Shown here piece after piece: positions 8,178-16,510 of a stretch of DNA of 64,000 bases (its first letter is position 1; each line of letters opens with the position of its first letter). The notes under the pieces are model-generated. The model saw nothing but the letters and a program-made list of their open reading frames with translations, did not search any database and was not told where the DNA came from. The DNA lies in NCBI RefSeq assembly GCF_008830185.1, contig NZ_WAGX01000004.1:372001-436000 (forward strand), in the 5' to 3' direction. A program made the position numbers and the translations under genes. Source of the DNA: Candidatus Galacturonatibacter soehngenii (lineage in GTDB: Bacteria > Bacillota > Clostridia > Lachnospirales > Lachnospiraceae).

Positions 8178-8720
8178 ATGAAAATACCTTATATGTTGCT
8201 CATATCTAAAATACCACTTTTTATAGCAATAGCGCTTCTTAGCACATTATTCATATATATATTTATTTCTAAAGTACAAAAAAAGAAAATTGTAGCCTAT
8301 AAATATATACTATTAGTGGCATTTATATGTTATCTAATAATGCTATATGAGGTGTTAATAGGAATATCTGGCGGCTTAAAGTTTAATGAAATAAGACATC
8401 AACCCAACATAATACCAATTATTAGTTTGCTTGAGATTTACGATATGGGCATTCGTAATATGTTAAAACAAGTAATTCTTAATATTGTTATAATGATTCC
8501 GTTTGGTTTTTTGTTACCATGTATATTCAATTTTTTTCAATCAAATTGGAAGACTGTTGGAGTAATCATGGCAATATCTTTGCTGATAGAAATATTACAA
8601 TATTTTATAGGTAGAAGTGCAGATATTGATGATTTTATTATGAATACAATAGGTGCTCAGGTTGGATACTTGCTATTTTTATTTCTAAATAAAATAAAAA
8701 ACTTATATATAGAAGATTAA
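8178..8720 (+). CDS. VanZ-like membrane protein
   Basis: 180 residues, RBS GAGGTGAG about 10 bases upstream. There are about four to five membrane segments (near residues 10-30, 40-60, 92-115, 120-140, 155-172). Family hallmarks are visible: QPNIIPI after the second segment, MIPFGFLLP, and ADIDDFIMNTIGAQVGY before the last segment. VanZ proteins are associated with low-level teicoplanin resistance and envelope changes, but most homologues are uncharacterised. It appears monocistronic, with a terminator directly downstream. Confidence 0.8.
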   Translation: MKIPYMLLISKIPLFIAIALLSTLFIYIFISKVQKKKIVAYKYILLVAFICYLIMLYEVLIGISGGLKFNEIRHQPNIIPIISLLEIYDMGIRNMLKQVILNIVIMIPFGFLLPCIFNFFQSNWKTVGVIMAISLLIEILQYFIGRSADIDDFIMNTIGAQVGYLLFLFLNKIKNLYIED

Positions 8721-8730
8721 ATTTTGAAGA

Positions 8731-8760
8731 AAAGCTTGTAGTGAATTACAGGCTTTTTTG
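8731..8760 (+). terminator. intrinsic terminator
   Basis: AAGCTTGTA pairs with TACAGGCTT (one G-T pair) across a short loop, followed by T6. A near copy occurs at about 7789-7818. Confidence 0.75.
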
Positions 8761-8808
8761 CGTTCATGAGTATAAGTTCATGAAAAAGAAAATATTTTAA
8801 AAAATGGA

Positions 8809-8839
8809 TTGACTCTCCTCCTAGGGAAGCGTTTAGCAT
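8809..8839 (+). promoter_or_regulatory. MerR-type promoter with 19-bp spacer
   Basis: TTGACT (8809-8814) and TAGCAT (8834-8839) are separated by exactly 19 bases containing a GC-rich imperfect dyad centred on CCTAGG (8819-8824). MerR-family activators bind such overlong spacers and twist the DNA to align the two boxes. A MerR protein is the third gene of this operon, giving a closed autoregulatory loop. Confidence 0.8.
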
Positions 8840-8865
8840 AAAGTATGAAAAAGGAGGAATGTGAA

Positions 8866-9588
8866 ATGAATGCATGCATAGAAGTAAACCAGGTTTCAAA
8901 GAAATTTGGCTCAAAGCAGGTATTGGAGGATATTTCTTTTACCGTTGAAACAGGAGAGGTATTTGGACTCTTAGGTCATAATGGAGCAGGAAAGTCTACT
9001 GCCATTGATTGTATGTTAGGACTAAAGAAAATGGAAAATGGAGAAGTAAAGCTACTTGGTGAAAATCCAGTTAAAACACGTAAATCATTATTCGAACAAA
9101 TTGGGGTACAGCTTCAAGCCTCTAGTTTTCAAACGAATATTAAGGTATATGAGATATGTGAAGAAATAGCTGCCCTCTATAAGGAAACAACGGATTACAA
9201 TGAATTATTAACGGAATTTAAACTAATTGACTTAAAAAGACAGGCAGTTGAAAAATTATCTGGTGGAGAAAAGCAAAAACTTGCGGTTGTTTTGGCGCTA
9301 ATACCAAAACCAAAGGTTCTTTTTTTGGATGAACTAACTACAGGTCTTGATGTGGTAGCCAGAAGGCAAGTGTGGCAGACATTAAAGGCCTTAAAGAAAA
9401 ATAAAATGACAATCCTATTAACGTCTCATTATATGGATGAGGTGGAGGAACTTTGTGATAGGATTTGTATTTTAAAAGGTGGGAAAATTGTTGTAATGGG
9501 AAGGATTGATGAGATTATTAAAATGAGTCCTTACGAAAGTTTGGAGGAAGCCTATCTATGGCACTTAGGAGAGGAGGTAACAAAATGA
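8866..9588 (+). CDS. ABC transporter ATP-binding protein
   Basis: 240 residues from the ATG at 8866, chosen over 8845 because AAGGAGG (8850-8856) lies 9 bases before it. Walker A GHNGAGKST, Q-loop QIGVQLQ, signature LSGGEKQKL, Walker B VLFLDELTTGLD and the switch His in TSHYMDE are all intact. It belongs to the DrrA/CcmA-like class of exporters. Its stop overlaps the permease start by four bases (ATGA), so the two are translationally coupled. Confidence 0.9.
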   Translation: MNACIEVNQVSKKFGSKQVLEDISFTVETGEVFGLLGHNGAGKSTAIDCMLGLKKMENGEVKLLGENPVKTRKSLFEQIGVQLQASSFQTNIKVYEICEEIAALYKETTDYNELLTEFKLIDLKRQAVEKLSGGEKQKLAVVLALIPKPKVLFLDELTTGLDVVARRQVWQTLKALKKNKMTILLTSHYMDEVEELCDRICILKGGKIVVMGRIDEIIKMSPYESLEEAYLWHLGEEVTK

Positions 9589-10328
9589 AACGTTTTTTTA
9601 CAATACTTAAAATAGAAGGAAAGCTAACATTAAGAGGAGTAGAGAGTATTCTATTTGGTGTTTGTATGCCAGTAGGAATTATGATTTTGATTTGCCTCAT
9701 CGCAGGAAACAAACCTGCCTATGAGGGAGCTGATTATACATTTTTACAAGGCTCCTTTGGGTCTTTGATTACAGTTGGGATTTGCGCAACGTCTTTTATG
9801 GGACTTCCAATAACACTAGCCGATTACAGAGATAAAAAAATATTAAAGCACTTTTTTGTAACGCCAATTAGCCCCCTTATGTTATTATTAATACAAGTTG
9901 TATTAAGTATCCTCCTATCAATGGTATCCTCAATAGCCATTGTGTTGGTGGCAGTGTTTGCGTTTGGGTATTACATGCAAGGCTCAATAGTTTTCTTTTG
10001 TATGGCATATCTTTTGGTAATGATATCTATGTTGAGTCTTGGAATGGTAATTGCAAGTATTTGTAGGTCGGTTAAATTAGCAAATGTAGTTTCCAGTGTT
10101 GTTTATTTTCCAATGCTATTTTTATCTGGAGCTACGATACCTTATGAGATATTTCCTAAGCCATTGCAAAATGTATCCAATGTATTGCCACTTACGCAAG
10201 GAATAAAGCTATTAAAAGGCTTTTCTTTAGGAATGCCAGTGAATGGATTGATGACTTCCATTGTAATTATGTTTGCAGTTGCCGTAATCGGTGTTACCAT
10301 TTCAGTGGTTACATTTCGTTGGGAGTAA
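9585..10328 (+). CDS. ABC-2 type permease
   Basis: 247 residues from the ATG at 9585, chosen over 9558 because GAGGAGG lies just upstream and the start overlaps the ATPase stop. There are six hydrophobic segments, with a polar loop after the first and the ABC-2 signature region LSGATIPYEIFPKPLQNVSN before the last. It partners the preceding ATPase, probably to export a drug, peptide or lipid-like compound. The substrate is unknown, but MerR control suggests it is also the inducer. Confidence 0.85.
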   Translation: MKRFFTILKIEGKLTLRGVESILFGVCMPVGIMILICLIAGNKPAYEGADYTFLQGSFGSLITVGICATSFMGLPITLADYRDKKILKHFFVTPISPLMLLLIQVVLSILLSMVSSIAIVLVAVFAFGYYMQGSIVFFCMAYLLVMISMLSLGMVIASICRSVKLANVVSSVVYFPMLFLSGATIPYEIFPKPLQNVSNVLPLTQGIKLLKGFSLGMPVNGLMTSIVIMFAVAVIGVTISVVTFRWE

Positions 10329-10339
10329 AAGGAGAATTT

Positions 10340-11182
10340 ATGGGAAACGAATTTATGAATGAAGCGAAAGAGCAAGAGAGAATTTATAAAATCGGTGTAT
10401 TTTCTAAAATGAACAAAGTAACAATTAAAGCTCTAAGGCATTACGATAATTTTGGACTCTTGCATCCAGATTATGTAGATGAAACGAATGGATATCGTTA
10501 CTACACATCAAAGCAACTTCCGATTTTGCATCAGATTATAGCCTTAAGAGATGTAGGATTTTCTTTGGAAGAAATCAAAGAAATTCAAAATGGTACTTCG
10601 GAAAAATTATTGCTGGAACGTAAAAGAAATGAGATTCTTCGAAAAATAGGAGAGGAAACAATTAAGCTTTCGAGAGTAGAAAGTTATCTGACCAGCAAAG
10701 ATGGCGATTATGATTATCATGTGGTAATTAAGGAATTACCAGAAATAATTGTAGCATCGATGCGAACCATTGTACCAAACTATAATGCGTTGTTTGATGT
10801 GATTCCTCAAATGGGTTTAGAAATGGAACGTTTGGGATGTGAATGTGCTCAGCCTGAATATTGTTTTAATATTTATCATGATGGAGAATACAAAGAATGT
10901 GACATTGACGTTGAAATCTGTGAAGAAGTAACTGAAAAAAAACAAGATTCACAGTTGATTCAATTTAAAACATTGCCTGCCATACCTTTGGCTGCCTGCG
11001 TTCTTCATAAAGGTGATTATATTCATTTTCCAAAAGCATATCGTGCGGTCATTCGTTTTATTGAAGAAAACGGCTATGAAATCATAGGATTACCAAGAGA
11101 ACAATTTATAGATGGAGCGTGGAACAAAGATTCGGTGGATGAGTGGTTAACACAACTTCAATTCCCAATTCGAAAATATTAG
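10340..11182 (+). CDS. MerR-family regulator with GyrI-like ligand-binding domain
   Basis: 280 residues from the ATG at 10340 (AAAAGGAG upstream; an in-frame TTG at 10319 is less likely). Residues about 12-85 form the MerR DNA-binding head: YKIGVFSKMNKVTIKALRHY, then NGYRYYTSKQLPIL and GFSLEEIKEI. A linking helix of about 35 residues follows. Residues about 125-280 resemble the GyrI/SOUL-like effector domain of BmrR-type regulators (KELPEIIVASMR, GDYIHFPKAYRAVIRFIEENGY). It probably senses an exported compound and activates the 19-bp-spacer promoter at 8809-8839. Confidence 0.88.
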   Translation: MGNEFMNEAKEQERIYKIGVFSKMNKVTIKALRHYDNFGLLHPDYVDETNGYRYYTSKQLPILHQIIALRDVGFSLEEIKEIQNGTSEKLLLERKRNEILRKIGEETIKLSRVESYLTSKDGDYDYHVVIKELPEIIVASMRTIVPNYNALFDVIPQMGLEMERLGCECAQPEYCFNIYHDGEYKECDIDVEICEEVTEKKQDSQLIQFKTLPAIPLAACVLHKGDYIHFPKAYRAVIRFIEENGYEIIGLPREQFIDGAWNKDSVDEWLTQLQFPIRKY

Positions 11183-11332
11183 GGATAAAAAAAGCATTAT
11201 TTTGGTAAAGCTATCATTAAAGAATTATAAAATATTTGATTCAAAGGCTTATAAAATGTAGAATGTGGTATAATAACAATAATTATTTTGTGCGTAATAG
11301 AAATCCAACATATCTACATAGGAGGAGACTAT

Positions 11333-12577
11333 ATGAAAACATTTCAAGAGCTTTACCAATTTGCAATTAAGTCAACCATCAACGGAGAATTAGACCAACT
11401 AGAAGAGAATGCAAAAGACTTTGACCCACATCAATTAGATTGCCTTTTAAATCCAGCCAAACATCCTTTGGTAATTAAAACAGGTAAGTGTGAGTGTAAA
11501 GATGAGTCCCAAAGTGAATGTGTGAAACGTTGCCCCTTCGAGGCGATTAGCATAAGAGACGAAGGTGGAATTGCGATAGATCCTGAATTATGTATGGGAT
11601 GTTCGAACTGCGTGGACGGATGTGCAAATGAAAAACTGAAATCAAGTACAGACATTATTCCAGCCTTAAAGGCAATTCGTTCTTCAAAAGGCCTTGTATA
11701 CGCTATGATAGCACCTGCATTTTTAGGACAGTTTAGTGAGAATGTTACCCCAGGCAAGCTTCGAAGTGCAATGAAAAAGGTAGGATTTGACGGTATGATT
11801 GAGGTAGCGTTATTTGCTGACATTTTAACACTCAAAGAAGCACTCGAATTTGATAAAAATATTAATGACGAAAGTGATTTTCAGTTGACAAGTTGTTGCT
11901 GTCCTATGTGGATTGCAATGATAAAAAAAGTATATCATGAGTTAATGCCTCATGTTCCAGGTGCTGTATCACCAATGGTTGCGTGTGCAAGAACAATTAA
12001 GGCATTACATCCAGAAGCCTTGACGATATTTATTGGACCGTGTTTGGCAAAAAAAGCAGAGGCAAGAGAAAAGGATTTGGTAGGAGATGTGGATTATGTA
12101 TTAACGTTTCAAGAAATGCAAAATATCTTTGATGCCTTTGCAATTGATCCATCTAAAATGGAGGAAAGTGAAAAAGATCATTCCTCGAAAGCAGGAAGAA
12201 TCTATGCAAGAGCAGGAGGGGTGAGTGAAGCAGTCGAACATACCCTGAATTCCATTCGTCCAGATCGAAAGATTAAAATTAAGATTAAAAAAGCAGATGG
12301 TGTACCTGGGTGTAAAGCCATGATACAAGAACTTATGGAAGGAAAATCAAATGCGAATTTCTATGAGGGAATGGGTTGTAGAGGAGGATGTGTTGGTGGT
12401 CCAAAAGCAGTAACCAATGTAGAGGATGGAACGAAAGCGGTCAATGAATATGGTGAGGCGGCAACTTATCAAAATCCTGCCCAGAATCCATATGTAATAG
12501 AATTACTGCATCAGCTAGGATTTGATACGATCGAAAGTCTTTTGGAAAATTCAGAAATATTTACAAGACAATTTTAA
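11333..12577 (+). CDS. FeFe-hydrogenase-like protein with two ferredoxin-type clusters
   Basis: 414 residues from the ATG at 11333 (AGGAGG upstream; the GTG at 11288 has none). Near the N-terminus, Cys patterns CEC...C...CPF and CMGCSNCVDGC can hold two 4Fe-4S clusters. The H-cluster domain shows three loops: TSCCCPMW near residue 181, GPCLAKKAEA near 237, and EGMGCRGGCVGGP near 360. All four H-cluster cysteines appear present. L1 has an extra Cys and L2 has GPC rather than MPC, unlike prototypical catalytic enzymes. No PAS domain and no HydE, HydF or HydG is nearby. It may be a sensory or divergent hydrogenase. Confidence 0.82.
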   Translation: MKTFQELYQFAIKSTINGELDQLEENAKDFDPHQLDCLLNPAKHPLVIKTGKCECKDESQSECVKRCPFEAISIRDEGGIAIDPELCMGCSNCVDGCANEKLKSSTDIIPALKAIRSSKGLVYAMIAPAFLGQFSENVTPGKLRSAMKKVGFDGMIEVALFADILTLKEALEFDKNINDESDFQLTSCCCPMWIAMIKKVYHELMPHVPGAVSPMVACARTIKALHPEALTIFIGPCLAKKAEAREKDLVGDVDYVLTFQEMQNIFDAFAIDPSKMEESEKDHSSKAGRIYARAGGVSEAVEHTLNSIRPDRKIKIKIKKADGVPGCKAMIQELMEGKSNANFYEGMGCRGGCVGGPKAVTNVEDGTKAVNEYGEAATYQNPAQNPYVIELLHQLGFDTIESLLENSEIFTRQF

Positions 12578-12673
12578 TAATAGATTAAGAAATATGACAG
12601 ATAAGTGTCGTCTTAATAATGGTATAATGAATAAAGTGAAATGATTTCGTAATAAAAGAAGAGGAAAATAGAT

Positions 12674-12763
12674 ATGGATTTTATTCAAATTACCAAACAA
12701 AATCATGTTATGTACCAACCCCTTTTACGTCATTTTGTTTATTTTATAATGGGAATTTTGTAA
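12674..12763 (+). pseudogene. 29-codon ORF, possible N-terminal remnant of a GNAT gene
   Basis: ATG at 12674 with GAAGAGGAAA upstream and a TATAAT at 12623-12628. The peptide begins MDFIQITKQNHVMYQPLL, similar to the first strand and helix of many GNAT acetyltransferases, then stops. No continuation was found in other frames before the next gene. It could equally be an unrelated small ORF. Confidence 0.3.
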
Positions 12764-12830
12764 CCAACGAAATTTTAACAAAGAATAATTAAAAAATGAT
12801 TTAAGCTATGAATGACGGGGAAGACGTAAA

Positions 12831-13763
12831 ATGAAAACAAAAGGAAATACAGATAATTTAAAAAATACAAAAGACAGGTTACTTTTATTCGGACTGATTC
12901 TTGCTGGAATTATTTTCATTGCAGTTTTGAATTTTATAGTGTATGCAAATCTTGATGAAGCAGTTGCAAGTGACAAAGTAATAATTAGTAATGTAAGTGA
13001 ACTTGAAAATGGAAAAATATTTTTTACATTGGAATCCGATGATACAGTCTATGCAAAAGATTGTAAATGGCAAGAAAAAAATCAAGAAATTTATATTACG
13101 ATATATGCATCTCGTTATAATTTTTTTGGCAAAAAAAATATGAAATATGATTTTGGCATGAACACAGTGGCTAAAAACAATTGGTTATTTCAAGTTCGAA
13201 ATAATGGAATCACAAAGATTTATTATACGAATGCCAAGCGCCCAACAGAACATAACTCACAACTCATTTGGGAGCAGGATATGAATTTAACGAAGGTGAG
13301 TGACGAAGTTCGAACCTATGTTAAAACCTATCCTTGCTATGGAAATGATATTCCAGGTATGTTAGCTGAACAGTTATTTGAAGCCAAAAATCCTTATATC
13401 GGTGATATGCAAGCGAATAACAGATTAGCATCCGTAATTAATATAAAAAAGTATCTTGGAGATTATAAAGTTTCTCTACAAACAAAAGAGGAGCCATATG
13501 GATGGACCTTTGAGTTTATAGACAAAGTAGAGCAATTTAACCAAAAAGAATTCAATGAAACGATGCGAAACTATGCCTATGTATTAATTGCCTTGACCGA
13601 TAATTTAAGTCAAGTAAGCTGGACGTATCCAAGCGAGGATGGACAAGAAAAGCAGCATGTTAGCGCAAAAGAAGCAACTAAGGCATTGGAAAAAGAGATT
13701 AAAAGTTATAGTAAAAGTACAATTGCAATTCAAGAATTGCTCTATAAGACAGGAATAGAATAA
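12831..13763 (+). CDS. membrane-anchored protein with DUF4825-like C-terminal domain
   Basis: 310 residues. A short basic N-terminus is followed by one membrane segment at about residues 18-40, leaving the rest outside the cell. Residues 45-150 look like a beta-rich domain. Residues about 190-285 (NPYIGDMQANNRLASVI ... GWTFEFID ... ALTDNLSQVSW) match the DUF4825 pattern seen in Lachnospiraceae and other Firmicutes. The role is unknown; DUF4825 often sits beside regulatory membrane proteins. It is followed by a terminator and appears monocistronic. Confidence 0.65.
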   Translation: MKTKGNTDNLKNTKDRLLLFGLILAGIIFIAVLNFIVYANLDEAVASDKVIISNVSELENGKIFFTLESDDTVYAKDCKWQEKNQEIYITIYASRYNFFGKKNMKYDFGMNTVAKNNWLFQVRNNGITKIYYTNAKRPTEHNSQLIWEQDMNLTKVSDEVRTYVKTYPCYGNDIPGMLAEQLFEAKNPYIGDMQANNRLASVINIKKYLGDYKVSLQTKEEPYGWTFEFIDKVEQFNQKEFNETMRNYAYVLIALTDNLSQVSWTYPSEDGQEKQHVSAKEATKALEKEIKSYSKSTIAIQELLYKTGIE

Positions 13764-13786
13764 TAATATATGAATATAATAAGTTT

Positions 13787-13829
13787 AGGACAGTTTAAAG
13801 GTTAGCATTTAGATTGTCCTATATTTATA
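13787..13829 (+). terminator. terminator-like hairpin
   Basis: TAGGACA (near 13787) pairs with TGTCCTA (near 13815-13821), with a TAAA/TTTA inner pairing, followed by an AT-rich tail. It separates the DUF4825 gene from the gapN promoter. Confidence 0.55.
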
Positions 13830-13858
13830 TTGACAAAGTAGGAAATATTATATAATAT
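13830..13858 (+). promoter_or_regulatory. gapN promoter
   Basis: TTGACA (13830-13835), a 17-base spacer and TAATAT (13853-13858). The leader to the ATG is about 60 bases. Confidence 0.6.
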
Positions 13859-13923
13859 TGGTAATACAATAGTTGCATAACAATAACTAAAGTTAGTAGA
13901 AACAATTCAAAAGGAGGTAACGT

Positions 13924-15384
13924 ATGTTAAACATTATGAAAGATAAAGATAATCATTATAGAAACCTAATTAACGGAAATTGGGTTGAAAGTAAAGAAAA
14001 ACGTTATATTACCATTTATTCACCGATAGATAATGCAGAAATAGGAAGTGTTCCTGCCATGAGCAAGGAGGACGTAGACATAGCCATTGACACAGCAAAG
14101 CAAGCTCAAAAGTTATGGAAGAATGTCACCATTGATGAAAAAGCTGAAATCCTTTATAAAGCAGCTAATATTCTTGTTGCAAATAAGCAGGAATTGGCAG
14201 AATTAATGATGAAAGAAATTGCAAAGGATCGAAAAAGCTGTGAGAGTGAAGTGGATAGAACCGCAGATTTCATCCGTTTTACAGCGGATACAGCTAAAAA
14301 TATTTCAGGCGAGAGTATTCCTGGAGATAGTTTTCCAGGTGTGAAAAATAATAAGATTTCTATTGTACAAAGAGAACCTCTAGGAGTAGTACTTGCGATA
14401 TCTCCATTTAATTATCCAGTCAATCTTGCAGCTTCAAAAATAGCACCAGGATTAATGGCAGGAAATGCAATTGTACTAAAACCAGCGTCACAAGGAAGCC
14501 TTTGTGGTCTCTACTTAGCAAGAGTATTCCAAGAAGCGGGCGTTTTACCAGGAGTATTAAATACAGTAACGGGAAAAGGAAGTGAGATAGGAGACTATAT
14601 CACGACACATAGTGGAATTAATTTTATTAATTTTACTGGTAGTACCGAAGTTGGAAAGCATATCTCACAGATTACAAGTATGGTTCCATTACTAATGGAA
14701 CTTGGAGGTAAGGACGCTGCTATTATACTAAAAGACGCAGACCTTGATTTAGCAGCAACGAATATCGTTTCAGGAGGATATTCATACTCTGGTCAGCGAT
14801 GTACAGCAGTAAAAAGAATTCTTGTAATGGAGGAAGTTGCAGACGCACTGATTGAGAAAATTGTTGCAAAGATTGCTACACTCAAAGTTGGAAATCCATT
14901 AGAAGAAGATGTAGATATTGTTCCTTTGATTAGTGAAAAAGCGGCAGACTTTGTAAGTGAGTTAATGGAGGATGCAAAAGAAAAGGGAGCAAAGCTTTTG
15001 GTTGGTGGAACAAGAGAGGGTAATTTAATTGCTCCAACCTTATTTGATCAAGTAACCACTGAAATGCGCCTTGCTTGGGAAGAACCATTTGGACCAGTTT
15101 TACCAATCATTCGTGTGAAAGATAAAGATGAGGCGATTAAAATAGCAAATGACTCCGAATATGGATTACAATCTGCTGTATTTACCGAAAATATCAATGA
15201 AGCTTTTTATGTGGCAAATCGATTAGAGGTTGGAACTGTTCAAGTGAATAATAAGACTGAAAGAGGACCAGATCATTTTCCATTTTTAGGAGTTAAATCA
15301 TCTGGAATTGGTACACAAGGAATTCGATACTCCATAGAATCCATGTCAAGACCAAAGGCTACCGTAATTAATATTCATTCATAA
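13924..15384 (+). CDS. gapN: NADP-dependent (non-phosphorylating) glyceraldehyde-3-phosphate dehydrogenase
   Basis: 486 residues, RBS AAAAGGAGG. An aldehyde dehydrogenase fold with LAISPFNYPVN, cofactor region VLKPASQG, INFTGSTEVGKHI, the general-base Glu in MELGGKDA and the catalytic Cys in YSGQRCTAVKR. The close match of these segments to GapN, together with the length, favours this over generic aldehyde dehydrogenases. GapN oxidises glyceraldehyde-3-phosphate directly to 3-phosphoglycerate, giving NADPH without ATP. It has its own promoter and a strong terminator. Confidence 0.85.
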   Translation: MLNIMKDKDNHYRNLINGNWVESKEKRYITIYSPIDNAEIGSVPAMSKEDVDIAIDTAKQAQKLWKNVTIDEKAEILYKAANILVANKQELAELMMKEIAKDRKSCESEVDRTADFIRFTADTAKNISGESIPGDSFPGVKNNKISIVQREPLGVVLAISPFNYPVNLAASKIAPGLMAGNAIVLKPASQGSLCGLYLARVFQEAGVLPGVLNTVTGKGSEIGDYITTHSGINFINFTGSTEVGKHISQITSMVPLLMELGGKDAAIILKDADLDLAATNIVSGGYSYSGQRCTAVKRILVMEEVADALIEKIVAKIATLKVGNPLEEDVDIVPLISEKAADFVSELMEDAKEKGAKLLVGGTREGNLIAPTLFDQVTTEMRLAWEEPFGPVLPIIRVKDKDEAIKIANDSEYGLQSAVFTENINEAFYVANRLEVGTVQVNNKTERGPDHFPFLGVKSSGIGTQGIRYSIESMSRPKATVINIHS

Positions 15385-15391
15385 TATAAAG

Positions 15392-15445
15392 AATCAGAAT
15401 AAGAATTTATAACCAAAATTATAAAAACTTATTCTGATTTTTTTT
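15392..15445 (+). terminator. intrinsic terminator after gapN
   Basis: A perfect 12-bp stem, AATCAGAATAAG (15392-15403) with CTTATTCTGATT (15428-15439), is followed by a run of T. Confidence 0.9.
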
Positions 15446-15576
15446 GAGTCAATTTTATTTATGTGGGATTTTAATTTGATTTTAGAATCTACATATATTC
15501 TACATATGTGTGGTATAAGATAAAAGAAATCATTTGTTTTATATGATTGAATCATTTGTTTGAAAGGAAGATAAAA

Positions 15577-16113
15577 ATGTCAAAATCAAAAAACAAAAAT
15601 GTAAAGAAACCATCCCTATTGTATATAATTGCAGGACTTTTAGTAGTATTAGTAGTGGCAACATCCCTACTAAAGAATGCAAGTAACAAAAATGAAGCAA
15701 CAATCACAACGAAAGAAACGAATGCGACAAAGGGCCAATTATCAGAAACAGGAGATTTAATAATTCCGATTGCTGATATATCGGATCAGGCACAATTTTA
15801 TGAATATGATGCAGATGGTACCATGCTTGAGGTCCTTGCCATAAAAGCATCCGATGGCACCATTCGAACAGCATTTAACACCTGTCAGGTTTGCTTTGGT
15901 TCTGGAAGAGGATATTATGAACAAGTTGGTAATCAACTGGTGTGTCAAAATTGTGGGAATCGTTTTTCCCAAGATGATGTAGAAGTGACCAAGGGAGGAT
16001 GTAATCCAGTTCCGATTCAAGAGGCTGATAAAACGGTAGATAACACCAATATTACCATCAGTAAAGAATTTTTAAATAGTGCAAAAGAATTGTTTGACAA
16101 TTGGAAATTATAA
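15577..16113 (+). CDS. membrane-anchored DUF2318-like protein
   Basis: 178 residues from the ATG at 15577 (GAAAGGAAG upstream), preferred over 15547. A lysine-rich N-terminus precedes one membrane segment at residues about 15-33; the rest should face outside. The C-terminal domain has FNTCQVCFGSGRGYY, LVCQNCGNRFS and the end motif GGCNPVPI, a conserved set of five Cys typical of DUF2318, the domain also found fused to FTR1-like iron permeases (FtrD). Metal or iron handling is therefore possible. No permease is adjacent. Confidence 0.75.
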   Translation: MSKSKNKNVKKPSLLYIIAGLLVVLVVATSLLKNASNKNEATITTKETNATKGQLSETGDLIIPIADISDQAQFYEYDADGTMLEVLAIKASDGTIRTAFNTCQVCFGSGRGYYEQVGNQLVCQNCGNRFSQDDVEVTKGGCNPVPIQEADKTVDNTNITISKEFLNSAKELFDNWKL

Positions 16114-16205
16114 GTTCTAATCACATAGTTTTCCTATCCTTGGTGCATATTAGTAGGTGTAAGTAACCCGTAATTTGTATCAAGAAGAAAGTGTGAGAAA
16201 AGATC

Positions 16206-16364
16206 ATGTCAGAAAATAAGAATAAGAAACAAACGGATTGGGATGAAGAACAAAGAAAACAAGCCAGATTTAACAGTATTACTCAAAAAAGTGAACCAGA
16301 AAATCAAAATCAAACACATAACGTAAGGCGAGAAGGGATTTCTAAAATCAATCAAAACCGATAG
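16206..16364 (+). CDS. small charged hypothetical protein
   Basis: 52 residues, rich in Lys, Gln, Asn and Glu, with no hydrophobic segment (begins MSENKNKKQTDWDEEQ). The upstream region is purine-rich (GAAAGTGTGAGAAAAG) but has no clear AGGAGG. It is followed by a perfect terminator at 16411, which supports a real transcript. Function unknown. Confidence 0.5.
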   Translation: MSENKNKKQTDWDEEQRKQARFNSITQKSEPENQNQTHNVRREGISKINQNR

Positions 16365-16410
16365 ATAAGTTCCTCTAATTGGATGAAGATTCCTTCCAAT
16401 ATGGATGAAA

Positions 16411-16449
16411 AAGTGAAAGCAAACTATTATGCTTTCACTTTTTTCTTTT
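16411..16449 (+). terminator. intrinsic terminator
   Basis: AAGTGAAAGCA (16411-16421) pairs perfectly with TGCTTTCACTT (16430-16440) and is followed by TTTTCTTTT. Confidence 0.9.
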
Positions 16450-16510
16450 GACCTTAACCCCATAAAATGGTAGTATATCCTAAATAGGAAGTTGGAAGGA
16501 GAACGATTCA

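Noticed and set aside
11431-11835. 134-codon antisense ORF inside the hydrogenase-like gene
   Set aside because: No RBS, no recognisable domain, and fully explained as the shadow of a well-supported gene.
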